From Aselliscus stoliczkanus (taxonomy: Eukaryota; Chordata; Mammalia; Chiroptera; Hipposideridae), in the NCBI GenBank assembly GCA_033961575.1, contig CM066737.1:45236771-45300770 (forward strand): 64,000 bases of DNA, written 5' to 3'. The number at the start of each line of letters is the position of its first letter. Position 1 is the first letter of the stretch. The translations under genes were made by a program, and so were the position numbers. Under the pieces are notes generated by a model that ran no database searches, had not been told where the DNA came from, and saw only the letters and a list, made by a program, of their open reading frames with translations. Shown here piece after piece: positions 12,198 to 23,309 of the stretch.

Positions 12198-12500
12198 GAA
12201 ACAGACGTTCCCAGCCAGCATTAAAATGAAACAAGGATTAAAACAGCCTGAGTTCTTTTATCAAAGAGACAATTTTTGGTCATGTGATATTTTAAAAATG
12301 CATATATTCCTCATCTAGAAAATGGGTTGAATCCTTCCTGTTCTACCTATCTGAATCGTTTTTTATGAAACTCACTTGTAGTTACAATAAATATAAATTT
12401 TAAAACCATATACAACTCTTACGCATTCATATTTTTTAAACAAAAACTACTTTGGAAGCTTTGTGTCATGAAAAACTAAGCTTAGAAAATCACAAATGAG

Positions 12501-12907
12501 GGCCGGCCGAGTGGTTCAGTTGGTTAAGAACTTGCTCAAGAGGGCGAGCTCTGAGCAACAAGGTCACCGGTTCAATTCCCACATGGGCCAGTGATGCTGT
12601 GCCCAGACCTGAACTGCCACTGAGCTACCAACAGGTTGCAGGATGTCTCAGCTGATAAGAGCACATGCTCCTAACAACAAGGTTACTGGTTTGAATGGTG
12701 GGCTATGCCCACGCAACTAACTGAACACAACACCTTGAACTGAGCAGTGTGACTCGACTTGGAGCTGAGCTTGCTGCACCCTCCACAACTAAGACTGAAG
12801 GACAACAATGTGGCGGTTACCCTTCTCCAATTCTCCAACACTGTTCCCCTCCCCCAATTCCCCAACACTGTTCCCCTCCCCCAATTCCCCAATTTAAAAA
12901 AAAAATG
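12501..12907 (+). mobile_element. Composite (A+B) tRNA-derived SINE in a single TSD
   Basis: A type-A head (GGCCGGCCGAGTGGTTCAGT, B box GGTTCAATTCC) runs through CCAACAGGTTGCAGGATG directly into a second tRNA-like head (GATAAGAGCACATGCTCCTA, GGTTACTGGTTTGAATGG) and a type-B body. The CAATTCCCC tail carries a 27-bp tandem duplication (12835-12861, 12862-12888). One exact TSD, ACAAATGAG, flanks the whole (12492-12500 and 12908-12916), so both units were inserted together. Confidence 0.88.
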
Positions 12908-12916
12908 ACAAATGAG

Positions 12917-14007
12917 AAAAGTGTTAACTATGTCCCCAAAGTTAAAATAAGTGACTTCTGGTGTGTTTAGCCTATGGAATGCCAACAGTTCAATTGTTCA
13001 ACCAAATTGTTTCAATGAACATGCTGTAAATGTTTCAAGATTTTTTGAAAAAGAGAGGGAGATATAGACACTGCTTACCATTTCTAAATGCCTCTTATAG
13101 CCCAAAGTAGTCAGCATACCCTTTGGTCTTGTTTTAGTTAGTTCTACTTAAAGATAACTCTTTTAGAAATAAGAAATGGAAAGAATAAATAGTTAACTAA
13201 TTGGTCAGCTTTTCTGTTCTGTTTGAGAACTCATTTCCTGAGAATGTGAAGGCTTACAGTCACATGAGAAGGCACGTTTAATACTTCATTTCTATTTTGT
13301 TAACTATGGTAACTGAATACCTTTGTTTTTGTTTTTGTTTTTTTGTTTGGGGTTTTTTTAGTGTGAGGACGTACACTATAACAGTTTAATGAAACCAGGG
13401 AGATGTGGCACCATGGAAGAAAGGAGTTTGGTATTAAAACATCAAGGTTTTTAATAGGTAGGGACCCCAGAAGCAGAAATAAAAGGAGTGAAGTTCATAT
13501 GGAGTGAGCCTGACCTATCCACCTGATCAAAACTAAAGTTCAAGAGAGGTCCAGGTGAGATGTTTTCTGATTATGCTCTGACATTACTTCTCAGTGTTTT
13601 TCTGAACATTTTTGCACTTCTTCAGCTCTCTGCAAACTACTTGCTACTACCATTCCACAAATCAGTACATGATTGTCTCCATTTTATTTTCATTTTCCTT
13701 CTGCTATTCTCCTTTTGCTTCTTGCATGTGTACCCTCGTCTAAGTGTTTATAAATACTACATATGTGATTGTGTATATGAATAGATATATCTAATTAAAT
13801 GATGATGAAATGCAACTTGTGAGCACTGAATAAATGTTTTGAAATAAAAAAGTGAAAGCAATATCCAATAATTGCAGTTGGATAAATTATACTTGCTATT
13901 ACTGTTTTCAACTTAATGATTTAACTGATGATTGATGCCTTCACCATTATATAAAAATAGAGCATGTCATAGTAACAATATGTATACTAGCTATCCCTTA
14001 GAGGGGT
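12917..14007. other. Unassigned intergenic DNA with a TTTTTG-rich tract
   Basis: A G/T-rich low-complexity tract lies at about 13321-13360. The 74-codon frame at 13560-13784 has no recognisable domain. Confidence 0.5.
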
Positions 14008-14190
14008 TGTTCAATTCATTCATTTAGAACATATTTATTGAACACTTAATGTGTCTCAGGTACTATTTTAGGTACCTGGGTATCATTAGTGAACAAAATA
14101 GACAAAAATACCTGCTGCATAGAGATTACAGTCTAGAAGAGGGAGACAGGTTATAAATGACAAAATAACCAACTAATTAACTAACTGAAT
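14008..14190 (-). mobile_element. LINE-2 3' end (antisense)
   Basis: TTCATTCATTTAGAACATAT, ATTGAACACTTAATGTGTCT and AGTGAACAAAATAGACAAAA form the reverse of the L2 terminal region. Confidence 0.7.
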
Positions 14191-15660
14191 TATATACTGA
14201 AAGAAAATACATCTTTTGAAAAATATAGAAATAGGATGTTCTGTGTGTGTGTTGGTCAGGGGGGTGGAGGTTGGTACAGGTTCCAATTCTAAATACAATG
14301 CCCGCAATATATGTCTTGAGAAGGAAACATTTGAGAACTCAGAGGACCAAGTCAGTTACTGAACCAGACTGATCTTTTAGGGCCCCTCAAATCTCACCAC
14401 AAAGGTGAAACCTATTCTGCCTATGTGTATGGTTGGCCCCAACTGTAAACCATGTTAGGGTTAAATCAAGACAGCACCATTCCTTTCTTTTGCTGAGAGT
14501 CTGATTCAGCAGTAGAAGACAGAAGCTTTGGAGAGGCATTAGTTCTTGTGCTATTTTATGTAATATATAGAAAAACAGCTCTTATATTGGCAGTACCTTC
14601 ATACATCCCAAAAGTTCAAATTTCAAATATACAACATATGGCAATTAGGCCATAAAAATGCACCTTGGGATGCACTATGTAATTCTCCAAAGAATGTATG
14701 TACTTCACAAAATGTTGTGGTCTGGAAATGAGGACAAGTATGTAGTGCTCAGCCAAAATAGTTATCTGGTGACATAAGAATCGAAAGGAGCCAAGAACTG
14801 CATCATCCACTCCAGATTTCTGGCTTCCTCCCATGCGTATAAACATTTGTTTCCTGAGAAATACCACTTGAATAATTTCTTGGCTTCTGGACAAGATACC
14901 ACAAAGCTAAAACTGCATTGCACTTATTTTATTTTGTGAGCTGGAGTCAAGAGTTCTAATTTTTTTAATTTGTATTTTTTTTGGTACTGTGATAATGCAG
15001 CTATATTTTGGATATTCTGGGCAATATTGCTCAATACTAATCTGGGAGATAAAATTTTAGGGAAGGAGATTCTATAGACGCCATGGAAATTCTGAAGAGT
15101 CTTAGAATGCAAACCATAAAAAGAGAAACTCAAATCCAGGCAGAGCTTTCCAGAACCCTGAAGCAAGACATCTACCTAGAGAAACAGAAGATAGATCACA
15201 TGATATAAGAAATGTACTCTGAGGGGAATGTTGAGGGAACTGTATTCATTAACCCAGAAGAAGAGAAACCTAAGGGATAATTTAATATTATAATCATCTT
15301 AAAATATCAATGACTGTGATGCAGAGACTAGCCAACAAATGATCTCTCTCTCTCTTTTTTAGATGATTAAATAGACTTAAGAAAGGCCATGGGAAATTGG
15401 GTTAGACTTAAGGAGGCATCTTTATTGTGAAACACTGGAAGTGGTCCCTGAGGAAAATTGTGTGGGATATTCTTTCTAGAGAGGTTTTTTTTTTTATCAT
15501 TTGTCTGTGATAAGCAGAGTGCATAAGCAAAACGTATACCTGTAAGGTTTCTTCTATAGTACTACATTTGGTGCACAAGCAATTTGGAATCATGTTTCTC
15601 TGTGTAATGTTGGAGTGTACAGGCATGTTTTATATTTAAACTATTGGTTAAGTGATATTT
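14191..15660. other. Unassigned intergenic DNA
   Basis: Reverse-strand open frames at 14616-14894, 14924-15166 and 15408-15626 show no domain or splice logic. No confident repeat. Confidence 0.5.
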
Positions 15661-15671
15661 AAAAAATCTTC

Positions 15672-15775
15672 TGGGTCGGCCGAGTGACGCGGTGGTTAAG
15701 CGCTAGCTTGGGAAGCCAGCGGCCCCGGTTCGGTTCCCACTTATGAGGGCCAGTGACACTGCCCTCAAAAAAATA
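15672..15775 (+). mobile_element. Short type-C tRNA SINE
   Basis: It has an A box (AGTGACGCGGTGGTTAAGCG), a stem-loop around TTGGGAAGCCAGC, a B box GGTTCGGTTCC, and ends GACACTGCCCTC plus an A-rich tail. Exact 11-bp TSD AAAAAATCTTC at 15661-15671 and 15776-15786. This is the 5' 100 bases of the longer type-D SINE. Confidence 0.9.
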
Positions 15776-15786
15776 AAAAAATCTTC

Positions 15787-16046
15787 GGTAAAAAAATTAT
15801 AAACTTTAGTAGTTTCCTTAATTTCCAAACATCATGACAATCTGAGTAATATCTCAATATGCCTCTTTGCTGTGTCAGTAATAACTATTTGCTTGTGATA
15901 ATTAAAATAATGAGAACTATTCCAGTCCACACATGTTCTGTTACCTTAAACATTTGGTAAAACAAAACAGCCTTTATTTGAATAACGTCCATAGATGTAA
16001 TCAGGAGGTTAAAACATTTAACGTTATTTTTCAGTAAGTTAATTTT
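15787..16046. other. Unassigned intergenic DNA
   Basis: Nothing recognised. Confidence 0.5.
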
Positions 16047-16456
16047 TTTAAAGATTTTATTGGTGAATTGGGGGAGGGGAACAGCATTGGGGAATCAAGA
16101 AGGGGAACAGACAGGTTGCTGTCCTTTCGTTCTTCAGTCTGGTTGTGGAGGACATTGCTTCAGTGGCCCATGTTGGTATTATTATTGCACTCTTCCCGGT
16201 GAGACAGTCACTTGCTGCCCATTTCATTGCCACTCACGGAAGCTCACAGCTCACAGCAGCCCACTGCAGTCCCACTGCAACCTATGCCATCATTGGCGAC
16301 TCATGGCAGCCCAACTCCGGGTCAAGCTGTTTTTCACCATCTTAGCAGTAGAGGGCACAGCGTCACTGCCCCTAATGTGGCATCTGAACCAGGGCCCTGC
16401 TGTTCAGAGATGACGTCCCAAGCCAACTCTTAAACAATGCACCACTCAGCTGGCCC
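16047..16456 (-). mobile_element. Long type-D tRNA SINE (antisense)
   Basis: It starts with reversed tail words (AAGATTTTATTGGTGAATTG...), continues through the GC-rich body, and ends with the reversed head ACCACTCAGCTGGCCC. Its last bases are part of the neighbouring L1's TSD, so it was here before that L1 arrived. Confidence 0.88.
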
Positions 16457-16468
16457 TAATTTGCTTTT
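16454..16468. repeat. TSD, left copy, of the 16469-19896 LINE-1
   Basis: CCCTAATTTGCTTTT, repeated exactly at 19897-19911. The first three bases belong to the SINE. Confidence 0.92.
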
Positions 16469-17159
16469 CCTTTTCCATTTTTTTTTATTAGTTTCAGGTG
16501 TACAACACAATGCAATAGTTATACTCTTTATCCCCCAAAGTGACACCCCCCCCCAGTTCGCCACTCCACTCCCCCTCCCATATCATACATATCTATTACA
16601 ATTCCTTTGACTCCCTTCCACAGTATACTCCACATCCAGTGACTATCTATATATTCAGTTACAGTTGGCATACAATATTATACAACAGCAGCTTCAGGTG
16701 TACAGTGCAGTGATCAAGCCTCTACTCCATCCAAAATTTTCACAACATTTTTATATTCCCCGAACTGTGTTTCATATTCCTGTGACAATACTGTAGTGGT
16801 CTATTTCTGCTGTCTAATTCCTTCCCTTTCCCCTTCCCCCTTAGCCCCACCCCACTCCAAACTAGCAATCCTTAGTTTTTCCTCTATATCTATGAGCCTG
16901 TTTACTTTGCTTGCTCATTCAGTTTTTCAGATGCCACATATAAGTGAGATCATATGGTACTTGTCTTTCTCCGACGGACTTATTTCATGCAACATAATAG
17001 TCTCTTCACAACATTATCAATTACATTCCCAGAACTGCCCCCATATCCCTGCACCAACATTATAGTCCCACCTACGCTGTCCAAAACCTTCCCCCTCTCC
17101 CTCTTCCCCACTCCCTCCCAGCCAGCAACCATCAGTTTTTCCTTTATATCTGCTTGATA

Positions 17160-17770
17160 TGACTTCAATCTTCTTAAATTTACTGAGATTTGTTTTGTGG
17201 TCTAACATGGTATATCTTGGAAAATGTCCCATGTGTACTTGAGAAGAATGTATATTCTGTTTTTTCAGGGTGAAATGCTCTAAAAATATCAATGAAGTCC
17301 AGCTGGTCTAACGTGTCATTTAAGGCCCCTCTTTCTGTGTTGATTTTCTGTCTAAAGGCTCTGTCCATTGGTGATCATGAGGTGTTGAAGTCCCCTACTA
17401 TGATAGTGTTACTGTTGATCTCTGTCTTTATGTCTGTCAAAATCTGTTATACATGATTAGGAGTTCCTATTTTGGGTGCATAGATGTTCATTAGTGTTAT
17501 AGTGCCCTTCTTTGTCTTTTATTGTAGTCATTTTAAAGTCTATTTTGTCCAAAATAAGTATTGGTTCTCCAGCTTTTTTTTCTAATTTCCATTTGCATGA
17601 AATATCTTATTCCATCTGTAAACAGCATATACGTGTGTCCTATTTTCTTATCCACTCAGTCACTCTCTGTCTTTTGATTGGAGCATTTAGCCCATTCACA
17701 TTTAAAATGATTATCGATACATGCATATGTATTGCCATTTTGTTACTTCTATTCCTGGTCTCCCTGGGTT
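17160..17770 (-). pseudogene. L1 ORF2 endonuclease remnant
   Basis: Remnant frames such as 17368-17180 contain [20 protein letters not shown] and YTFFSSTHGTFSKI, homologous to the intact-length domain at 10552-9596. Coding similarity ends abruptly near 17157, where the sequence switches to 3'UTR. The final catalytic segment (SDH region) is missing. Confidence 0.85.
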
Positions 17771-17810
17771 AGTTTGTTTACCCCTTTCTTTTGTTTACAA
17801 AAGCCCTTTT

Positions 17811-17938
17811 GGGGCCGGCTGAGTGGCACGGTGGTTAATCGCTGGCTTGGGAAGCCAGCGGACCCGGTTCGGTCCCACATATGAGGGCCAGTGACACTGC
17901 CCTCAAATAAACAAAACAAAACAAAACAAACAAAAAAA
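17811..17938 (+). mobile_element. Type-C tRNA SINE inserted in the L1 ORF1 end
   Basis: It has the GGGGCCGGCTGAGTGGCACG head, a TTGGGAAGCCAGC loop, GACACTGCCCTC and an (AACAA)n tail. It splits the L1 just at the last ORF1 codons: L1 reads AAGCCCTTTT on the left and CCCCTTTAACATTTC on the right, a short imperfect TSD. It is younger than its host L1. Confidence 0.9.
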
Positions 17939-17940
17939 AC

Positions 17941-18773
17941 ACCCCTTTAACATTTCTTGCAATGCTGGCTTGGTGGTAATGAATTCCTTAAGCTTATTCT
18001 TTTCTGAGAAGCTCTTTATTTCTCCTTCCATTTTAAGTGATAGCCGTGCTGGGTAGAGCAATCTTGGTTGTAGGCCTTTATTTTGTGTCACTTTGAATAT
18101 CTCCTGCCACTCCCTTCTGGCCTGCAGAGTTTCTGTAGACAAGTCAACTGTTAGCCTAACGGGAGTTCCTTTGTATGTAACCTGCTGTCTTTTTCTTGCA
18201 GCCTCTAGGATTCTGTCTCTGTCTTTAACCTTTGCCATTTTAACTGTGATGTGTCTTGGTGTGGACCTGTTTGGGTTCAGCTTGTTTGGAACCCTCTGCA
18301 CTTCCTGGGCATGTATGTTGATTTCCTTCACGAGGGTAGAGAAGTTTTCAGTCATTATTTTTTCAAATACATTTTTGAACCCCTGCTTCATCTCTTCTCC
18401 TTCTGGTATTCCTATGATTTGTGGGTGGTTGCGTTTCACCTTGTCCCATAGGGCTCTTAAACTATTTTCATCGTTTTTTATTCTTTGGTCTTTTTGTTGT
18501 GCCAACTGGGTGATTTCTCTATTTTATCTTCCAAATCGCTGATCCGCTCCTTCGAGTGTGTTCATTTCAGTTATTGTATTCTCTAGTTCTAACTAGTTGT
18601 TTTTTTATGATTTCTCTATACTTCCTTATGTCCTCACTAAGTTTGTTAAACATTCTTATCATCAGTGTTCTAAACTGTGACTCTGAAATTTTGGATCCCT
18701 CTGTTTCATTTGGTTCCATTTCTAGAGGTTTCTTCTGATCTTTTACTTGTGACATGTTTCTTTGTTTCCCCAT
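17941..18773 (-). pseudogene. L1 ORF1, near complete, one frameshift plus SINE at the 3' end
   Basis: It starts at MGKQRNMSQVKDQKKPLE (18773) and runs to a stop near 18567. The frame is then resumed from about 18505 with the RRM and C-terminal domain (PQIIGIPEGEEMKQGF ... KPALQEMLKG). Total length is close to that of a normal ORF1. In autonomous elements this is the RNA chaperone; here the frame break and the SINE prevent a normal product. Confidence 0.88.
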
Positions 18774-18779
18774 TCTGGC

Positions 18780-19896
18780 TGTCACTCTGGGATTGCTTTG
18801 GTGTATTAGATAGATCACCAGGAGAGCCCCGGCTGGATCACGCAGGCACACAGCTCTCGGCCCAACACTCCCAGGAAAACTCCCAGTCTCATCCTGTCCC
18901 AATCAGCCTCTCGCAGATCAGGCCAAGCAGCCCGACAAGCAATCACCAGCCTGGCAACTCTGCAGGCACAGTGCAGAGAGCGGGGACCCGACGAGGCGGC
19001 TTATGCACTCCTGTGTCTCAGTGAGCAGCCTGTTGGAACCAGAGCATGCCCACAAGGGGTTTTCCTGGCAACGCAACACAAGCCGAGCGGAGGGTGGGGA
19101 TCCGAGGCGGCTTGTACACTCCTGGGTCTCAGTGAGCAGCCTGTTGGAGCTGGAGGGCACCCGCCCAGCGTTTCCCTGGCAACGCAGTATAAGCCGGGCA
19201 GAGGGTGAGGATCCAAGGCCGCATGCGAGTGTGCACGCACACACGCACTTCTGCGCCGATTCCACCAGACCAATGAGGTCTCGGACCTGATCCTCTGTGG
19301 GAGGGCCCAACCCTGATAAAATGGCGCCCTCCCTACACCACTCGCGTGCAGGCTCCACACCAGGGGAACAATAGTCCAAAAACCTCCAGCCTTTGCACCA
19401 AAGGTGCTCAGTTCAGTCCGTCCCTGCAGGCTCCCGGGTCCGGCTCACACAGCCACTCCCTCCACCAGGAACCAGGTAAGTGCTCATGGGCGAGCAAGCC
19501 CGGGCGCCAGCCCCACTGATTCTCCAGCCACTCTCAGCCTCACCGAGCTGAGCCAGAGAGTCCTCACTAATTTACTGCCAGCTATCTAAAACTTCCTTCC
19601 CGGCAAAGGAACTCTGGGCTGGTGAGCTTAGTGTGCGGCCGTCGGGTCTCTCCCCCAACTGGAGAAGCCTCTCTACAGCTGGGACCTCCCTCACGGGGTT
19701 CACCCTCTCTTGTCTCCACCCATCCTACCAGACCCGACGGGGCCTCCTCTTTAAGTTCTTCATTTAGTGGTTCTGTTCATCCAGTGTTCCAAGGACCTCC
19801 AGGGTTGAATGCTGTATAATTTGCTTGTAATTTTGGTGTGATCCTGGGAGGCAGTTAGCATGGCATCTGTCTATTCCGCGATTTTACCAGAAGTCA
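18780..19896 (-). promoter_or_regulatory. LINE-1 5'UTR, GC-rich and CpG-containing
   Basis: It extends upstream of the ORF1 ATG to the TSD and is strikingly GC-richer than its surroundings. It contains a near-repeat: a CTCAGTGAGCAGCCTGTTGG word at 19017-19036 and again at 19127-19146. In L1 this region holds the internal promoter. Open frames of 60-153 codons here come from low stop density. Confidence 0.8.
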
Positions 19897-19911
19897 CCCT
19901 AATTTGCTTTT
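19897..19911. repeat. TSD, right copy
   Basis: CCCTAATTTGCTTTT, exact copy of 16454-16468. Confidence 0.92.
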
Positions 19912-20989
19912 AACTGACATTATTCTCCTTACACAGGGCTTGTAGCGACAGTTCACAAGAAGTAGCTGGATATCACACACATTTGGAAAGGTAACTTTTA
20001 ATTCTCTTAAAATTTTATAATAAAATTGTATAAAGTAAATGTATTTGTAATAAAGCAAAATTTAAAGTATTTTTGGAGAATAATTAAAGTTGTATATGAC
20101 ATTGAAGGTTATCAAGATTATTTTACTGTTGAGGAAATTGAGATCCTGAGAAATGGAAGTTTGTTTCCCGTGTAACAGTGGTAGGATTAGGGTCAAAACT
20201 CAAGTCTAACTCACACATCACTAAATCATTCCCTGTCTTGGTGGTTGTCTGATAAGGTGGTATGATTATGTGCATGTCTGTTAGGGCTAAGAATCTTTTG
20301 GTCCATAGAAATATAACACCCATATGAAAATGAGAGGTGATTCAGAAGAGTATGTTCTTTAAAGAAGTGGGACACAAGAAAGTTACCATGGCAAAGGGAG
20401 ACTCATACAGAAGATGTTTAGAAATGACCTTTCTTTTGGGAACTCCTAAAATAAGGGGTGAGGAGGACAAGGACGAGCTACTAGTCTACAATGCATGAAA
20501 ATAGAAGCAAATATTATCATGGAAATTTGCCTCTTATGAAATATAGATGACAGTTACGAAATTATATGTGGCATATGTTGGTCACAGCAAAATTCCACCA
20601 AACCTTATGAAAAAGGCTTCATAACTATTGAATTTCTCACAGCTATTGATTTATTTCCCCCTAAGGTGTTTATAGTAAGCAGCATCTATGTAGCATGGAA
20701 TTAGATATATTCTGTCTGTGTTATTAAGTATTTGAGTGACATAGCATATGAGAACTGACAAGCAGTGTGGCACTCTAAAAGACTTACGGTAATGTGGAAG
20801 GCCAGTATCACTGAAAGGTTAAATTAAGAAAAAAGCAGATATCCCAAATTTACGCACAATCAAGCTAAATCACCCTAAATAAAAAACATGTTTCCATTTC
20901 AAGTTTTGCAGTCCCAGACAATTCAAGTTCTTCCTTATATTTTTTCTCCCTCTGACCCATCCTCCCTGGCCCCACCAGATATGTATGGT
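19912..20989. other. Unassigned intergenic DNA with a weak antisense MIR
   Basis: 20110-20225 looks like a decayed MIR read backwards (GAGGAAATTGAGATCCTGAG, AGTCTAACTCACACATCAC). The rest is unassigned. Confidence 0.45.
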
Positions 20990-21990
20990 GTGTTAAACTC
21001 CAAGGACTCAAAGATGAATAGAAATATATTTCATTCCCTCAAGAAGCTCACAGTCCAGTCCAGGGAGGTAAAGACGTAAAGAGACATTTATGATGCAGCC
21101 TACTAAATACTGTGATAGCAGGAAACATGTTTCCACATGTGCCCATGGAAACCCTGGCTATGGGTTTCTGCAAGGGGATGATGTCTGAGTACAGTGTTGA
21201 ATGATAAATAGGAACATCTCAGTATCTTTTCTTTGGATTATTGAAAGTATTTCCTAGCTGGATTTCTTGCAAACATGCTTGCCTACTACATTTTGAGGGA
21301 ACTTCTAGTGCAAAGACAACAAAGCATAAGAAATTCATGGGATATCTGGGGAAATGCCAAATATTTGATACAATTTTGTTGAGGAGTGAAAAGATCCAAG
21401 TAAAGAAGATAAGCAGAAGCTAAATCAGGAGATGCCTTGTATAACATGAACCCTGTTTTGTGGAAATTGAGGAGCACTAGAATATGTTATAAGTGTTAGA
21501 CTAACGTGGTCCAATTTACATTTTGGTCTTGTGGCTGCTAAGGAGAGAATAGGTTTGAGGAGGGTAAGCATGATGGCAGGAAGCCCAGTTAAGAGGCATC
21601 ATGAAGATGATGACATCCTCAGCTAGGGCTGCGATGATGGGAATAGAAAGAGGTAGACAGATTCAAGAGGCAATTAGGAAGTAGTATTGACAGGATTCAT
21701 TGTGGTAGATGAAATAAAGGAAGAGAACAAGGGTTATCTTATCTGGCTTGAGCAACTAGATAGCAGTGCCATTCTCTGACATCTGGAACATAGGAGGAGG
21801 ATCAGTTCTGGGTGGATGAGGAATATGATGAGTTCAGATCTGGACATGTTGAGTTTGACTTGCCTGTGAAACATCCAGGTGAAAATTTCTAGTAACCAAT
21901 TTGATATAATGGTCTGGAGCTCAGAAGAGTAGTATGTACTCTCCCTTCTTTGCCTCTTCTGAATGCCTTTAGAGTCCACCCTCCACAATT
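20990..21990 (-). mobile_element. LINE-2 fragment(s), antisense, decayed
   Basis: ACATGTTGAGTTTGACTTGC, GAAACATCCAGGTGAAAATT and GGTCTGGAGCTCAG are L2 words in reversed order. The left part (21000-21110) is weaker. Confidence 0.6.
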
Positions 21991-22240
21991 TAGCTTTGAT
22001 TCCATGCTGTCCTGGACCCGTCCATTATTTTCCCTTGTTTTCTTCCACTTCCCAAAGGCAGGCATTATATACCCATCTATACCTTTTGCAATGCTTATCT
22101 GACTTATAGGTATATGAGGGAGGAATTTGTAAAGGTTTCTGAAGACTTGCATTTGCTACCTCACCACTGAGGTCATTCAGTGAAAAAAAAATGACATTTT
22201 AATACTTATTAAAAGGTTCAGAATATATTTAAGTGTTTAT
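21991..22240. other. Unassigned intergenic DNA
   Basis: Nothing recognised. Confidence 0.45.
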
Positions 22241-22251
22241 AAATAGCTACA

Positions 22252-22685
22252 GGGCCAGCGAAGTGGTGCATTGGTTAAGAGCTGGCTTGGGAAGCCAGCG
22301 GTCCTGGTTGGGATCCCACATATGGGGGCCAGTGACACTGCCCTCTACAGCTAACAACAGCTCCACCTGGAGCTGGGCTGTGCAAGACCCAGCGACAGTG
22401 TAGGCTGCAGCCCCTGCTGCAGTGGTCTGCCATAGGCTGCAGTGAGTGTTGGGCAGCCAGCGTGAGCTGCCAATAGCCGTGGTGAATGACCATCCAGAGG
22501 CTGGTGACCGATCTGCCTCATCTGGGAAGAGTGCAATGACTATACCAACATGGGTCAGTGAAGCAACGTCCTCTGCAACTAGACTGAAGAACAAAAAGAC
22601 AGCAGTTTGTCTGTTCCCCTTCCCAAATTCCCCAACGCTGTTCCCCTCCCCCAATTTCCCAATAACATCTTAAAAATAAATAAAT
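22252..22685 (+). mobile_element. Long type-D tRNA SINE
   Basis: The type-C-like head (ending GACACTGCCCTC) continues as TACAGCTAACAACAGCTCCA, a GC-rich body, and a tail with TTCCCCAACGCTGTTCCCCT. Exact 11-bp TSD AAATAGCTACA at 22241-22251 and 22686-22696. Confidence 0.93.
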
Positions 22686-22696
22686 AAATAGCTACA

Positions 22697-23309
22697 AATA
22701 TCACAAGTCAGTTTACATGTATGACCAATTTTACTTGAAACATTTGTAGGATATTTTCCATTACCCTCTTTCCCTAATTTAGGTTTTCCAATCTTTAAGA
22801 AGAAGTGGAAATGATAACTGCTTTTCTACACTGGCTTTCTTACGATCCTTTATTCTAACTTCTGAGATTCTGCATTCCACTCTGGCATATGGAACTGATA
22901 AACTAGGGAAGGGATCAGGTCACTGTTATGTAATGTTTGGAGCCTTATAATTATCTGTGGATGTGGTATCCTGAGGCACTCTCTGCTTCATTTTCTCCAA
23001 AGGAAGGGCCTCTTTTGTATCAACAGTGGAATATGAGGGATTTCTGTTCATCATTTACATAAAGTGGTTCCTCTTACTAAAAAAAAAAAAAAAAATCAGG
23101 AGGCTTAGGCATTGTTGCCAAGTGTGAGAATGAATTCTTTGGTGGCTTAGCAATTCTTGATTTTCCACCTCTTTCCTTTTTGATACTTTTTCATTATATT
23201 TACCTTCCCTCTTCAAGGATGTTTTAAATTTAATTTATGCACGCATCCATGTATTCACACATTTATTCCTTACACATCACTACAATTTCCCAGTCCTTAG
23301 CATCTGTAC
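22697..23309. other. Unassigned intergenic DNA with an A-run
   Basis: A run of about 17 A's lies near 23079-23095. No gene. Confidence 0.5.

Larger units (their letters stand above)
16469..19896 (-). mobile_element. Internally deleted LINE-1 with intact 5' end (ORF1-bearing, RT-less)
   Basis: Right to left: a GC-rich 5'UTR (about 19896-18774), ORF1, the ORF2 endonuclease portion to about 17160, then a jump at about 17157 into 3'UTR sequence. A first 3'UTR-like block (about 17155-17005) is followed by a short ORF2 C-terminal stretch and a second, full 3'UTR (about 17003-16480). The exact 15-bp TSD encloses everything, so the rearranged molecule was inserted as one. All of RT is absent. A type-C SINE interrupts the ORF1 end. 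Confidence 0.92.

Noticed and set aside
18780..19620. CpG-rich island as a gene promoter with 89-153-codon frames
   Set aside because: It is continuous with L1 ORF1 and ends at the L1 TSD, so it is a LINE-1 5'UTR.
22247..22654. 135-codon reverse-strand frame and similar ones in other GC-rich SINEs (24138-24605, 44579-45112, 50363-50716)
   Set aside because: Their translations are near-identical across type-D SINE copies, which are noncoding.
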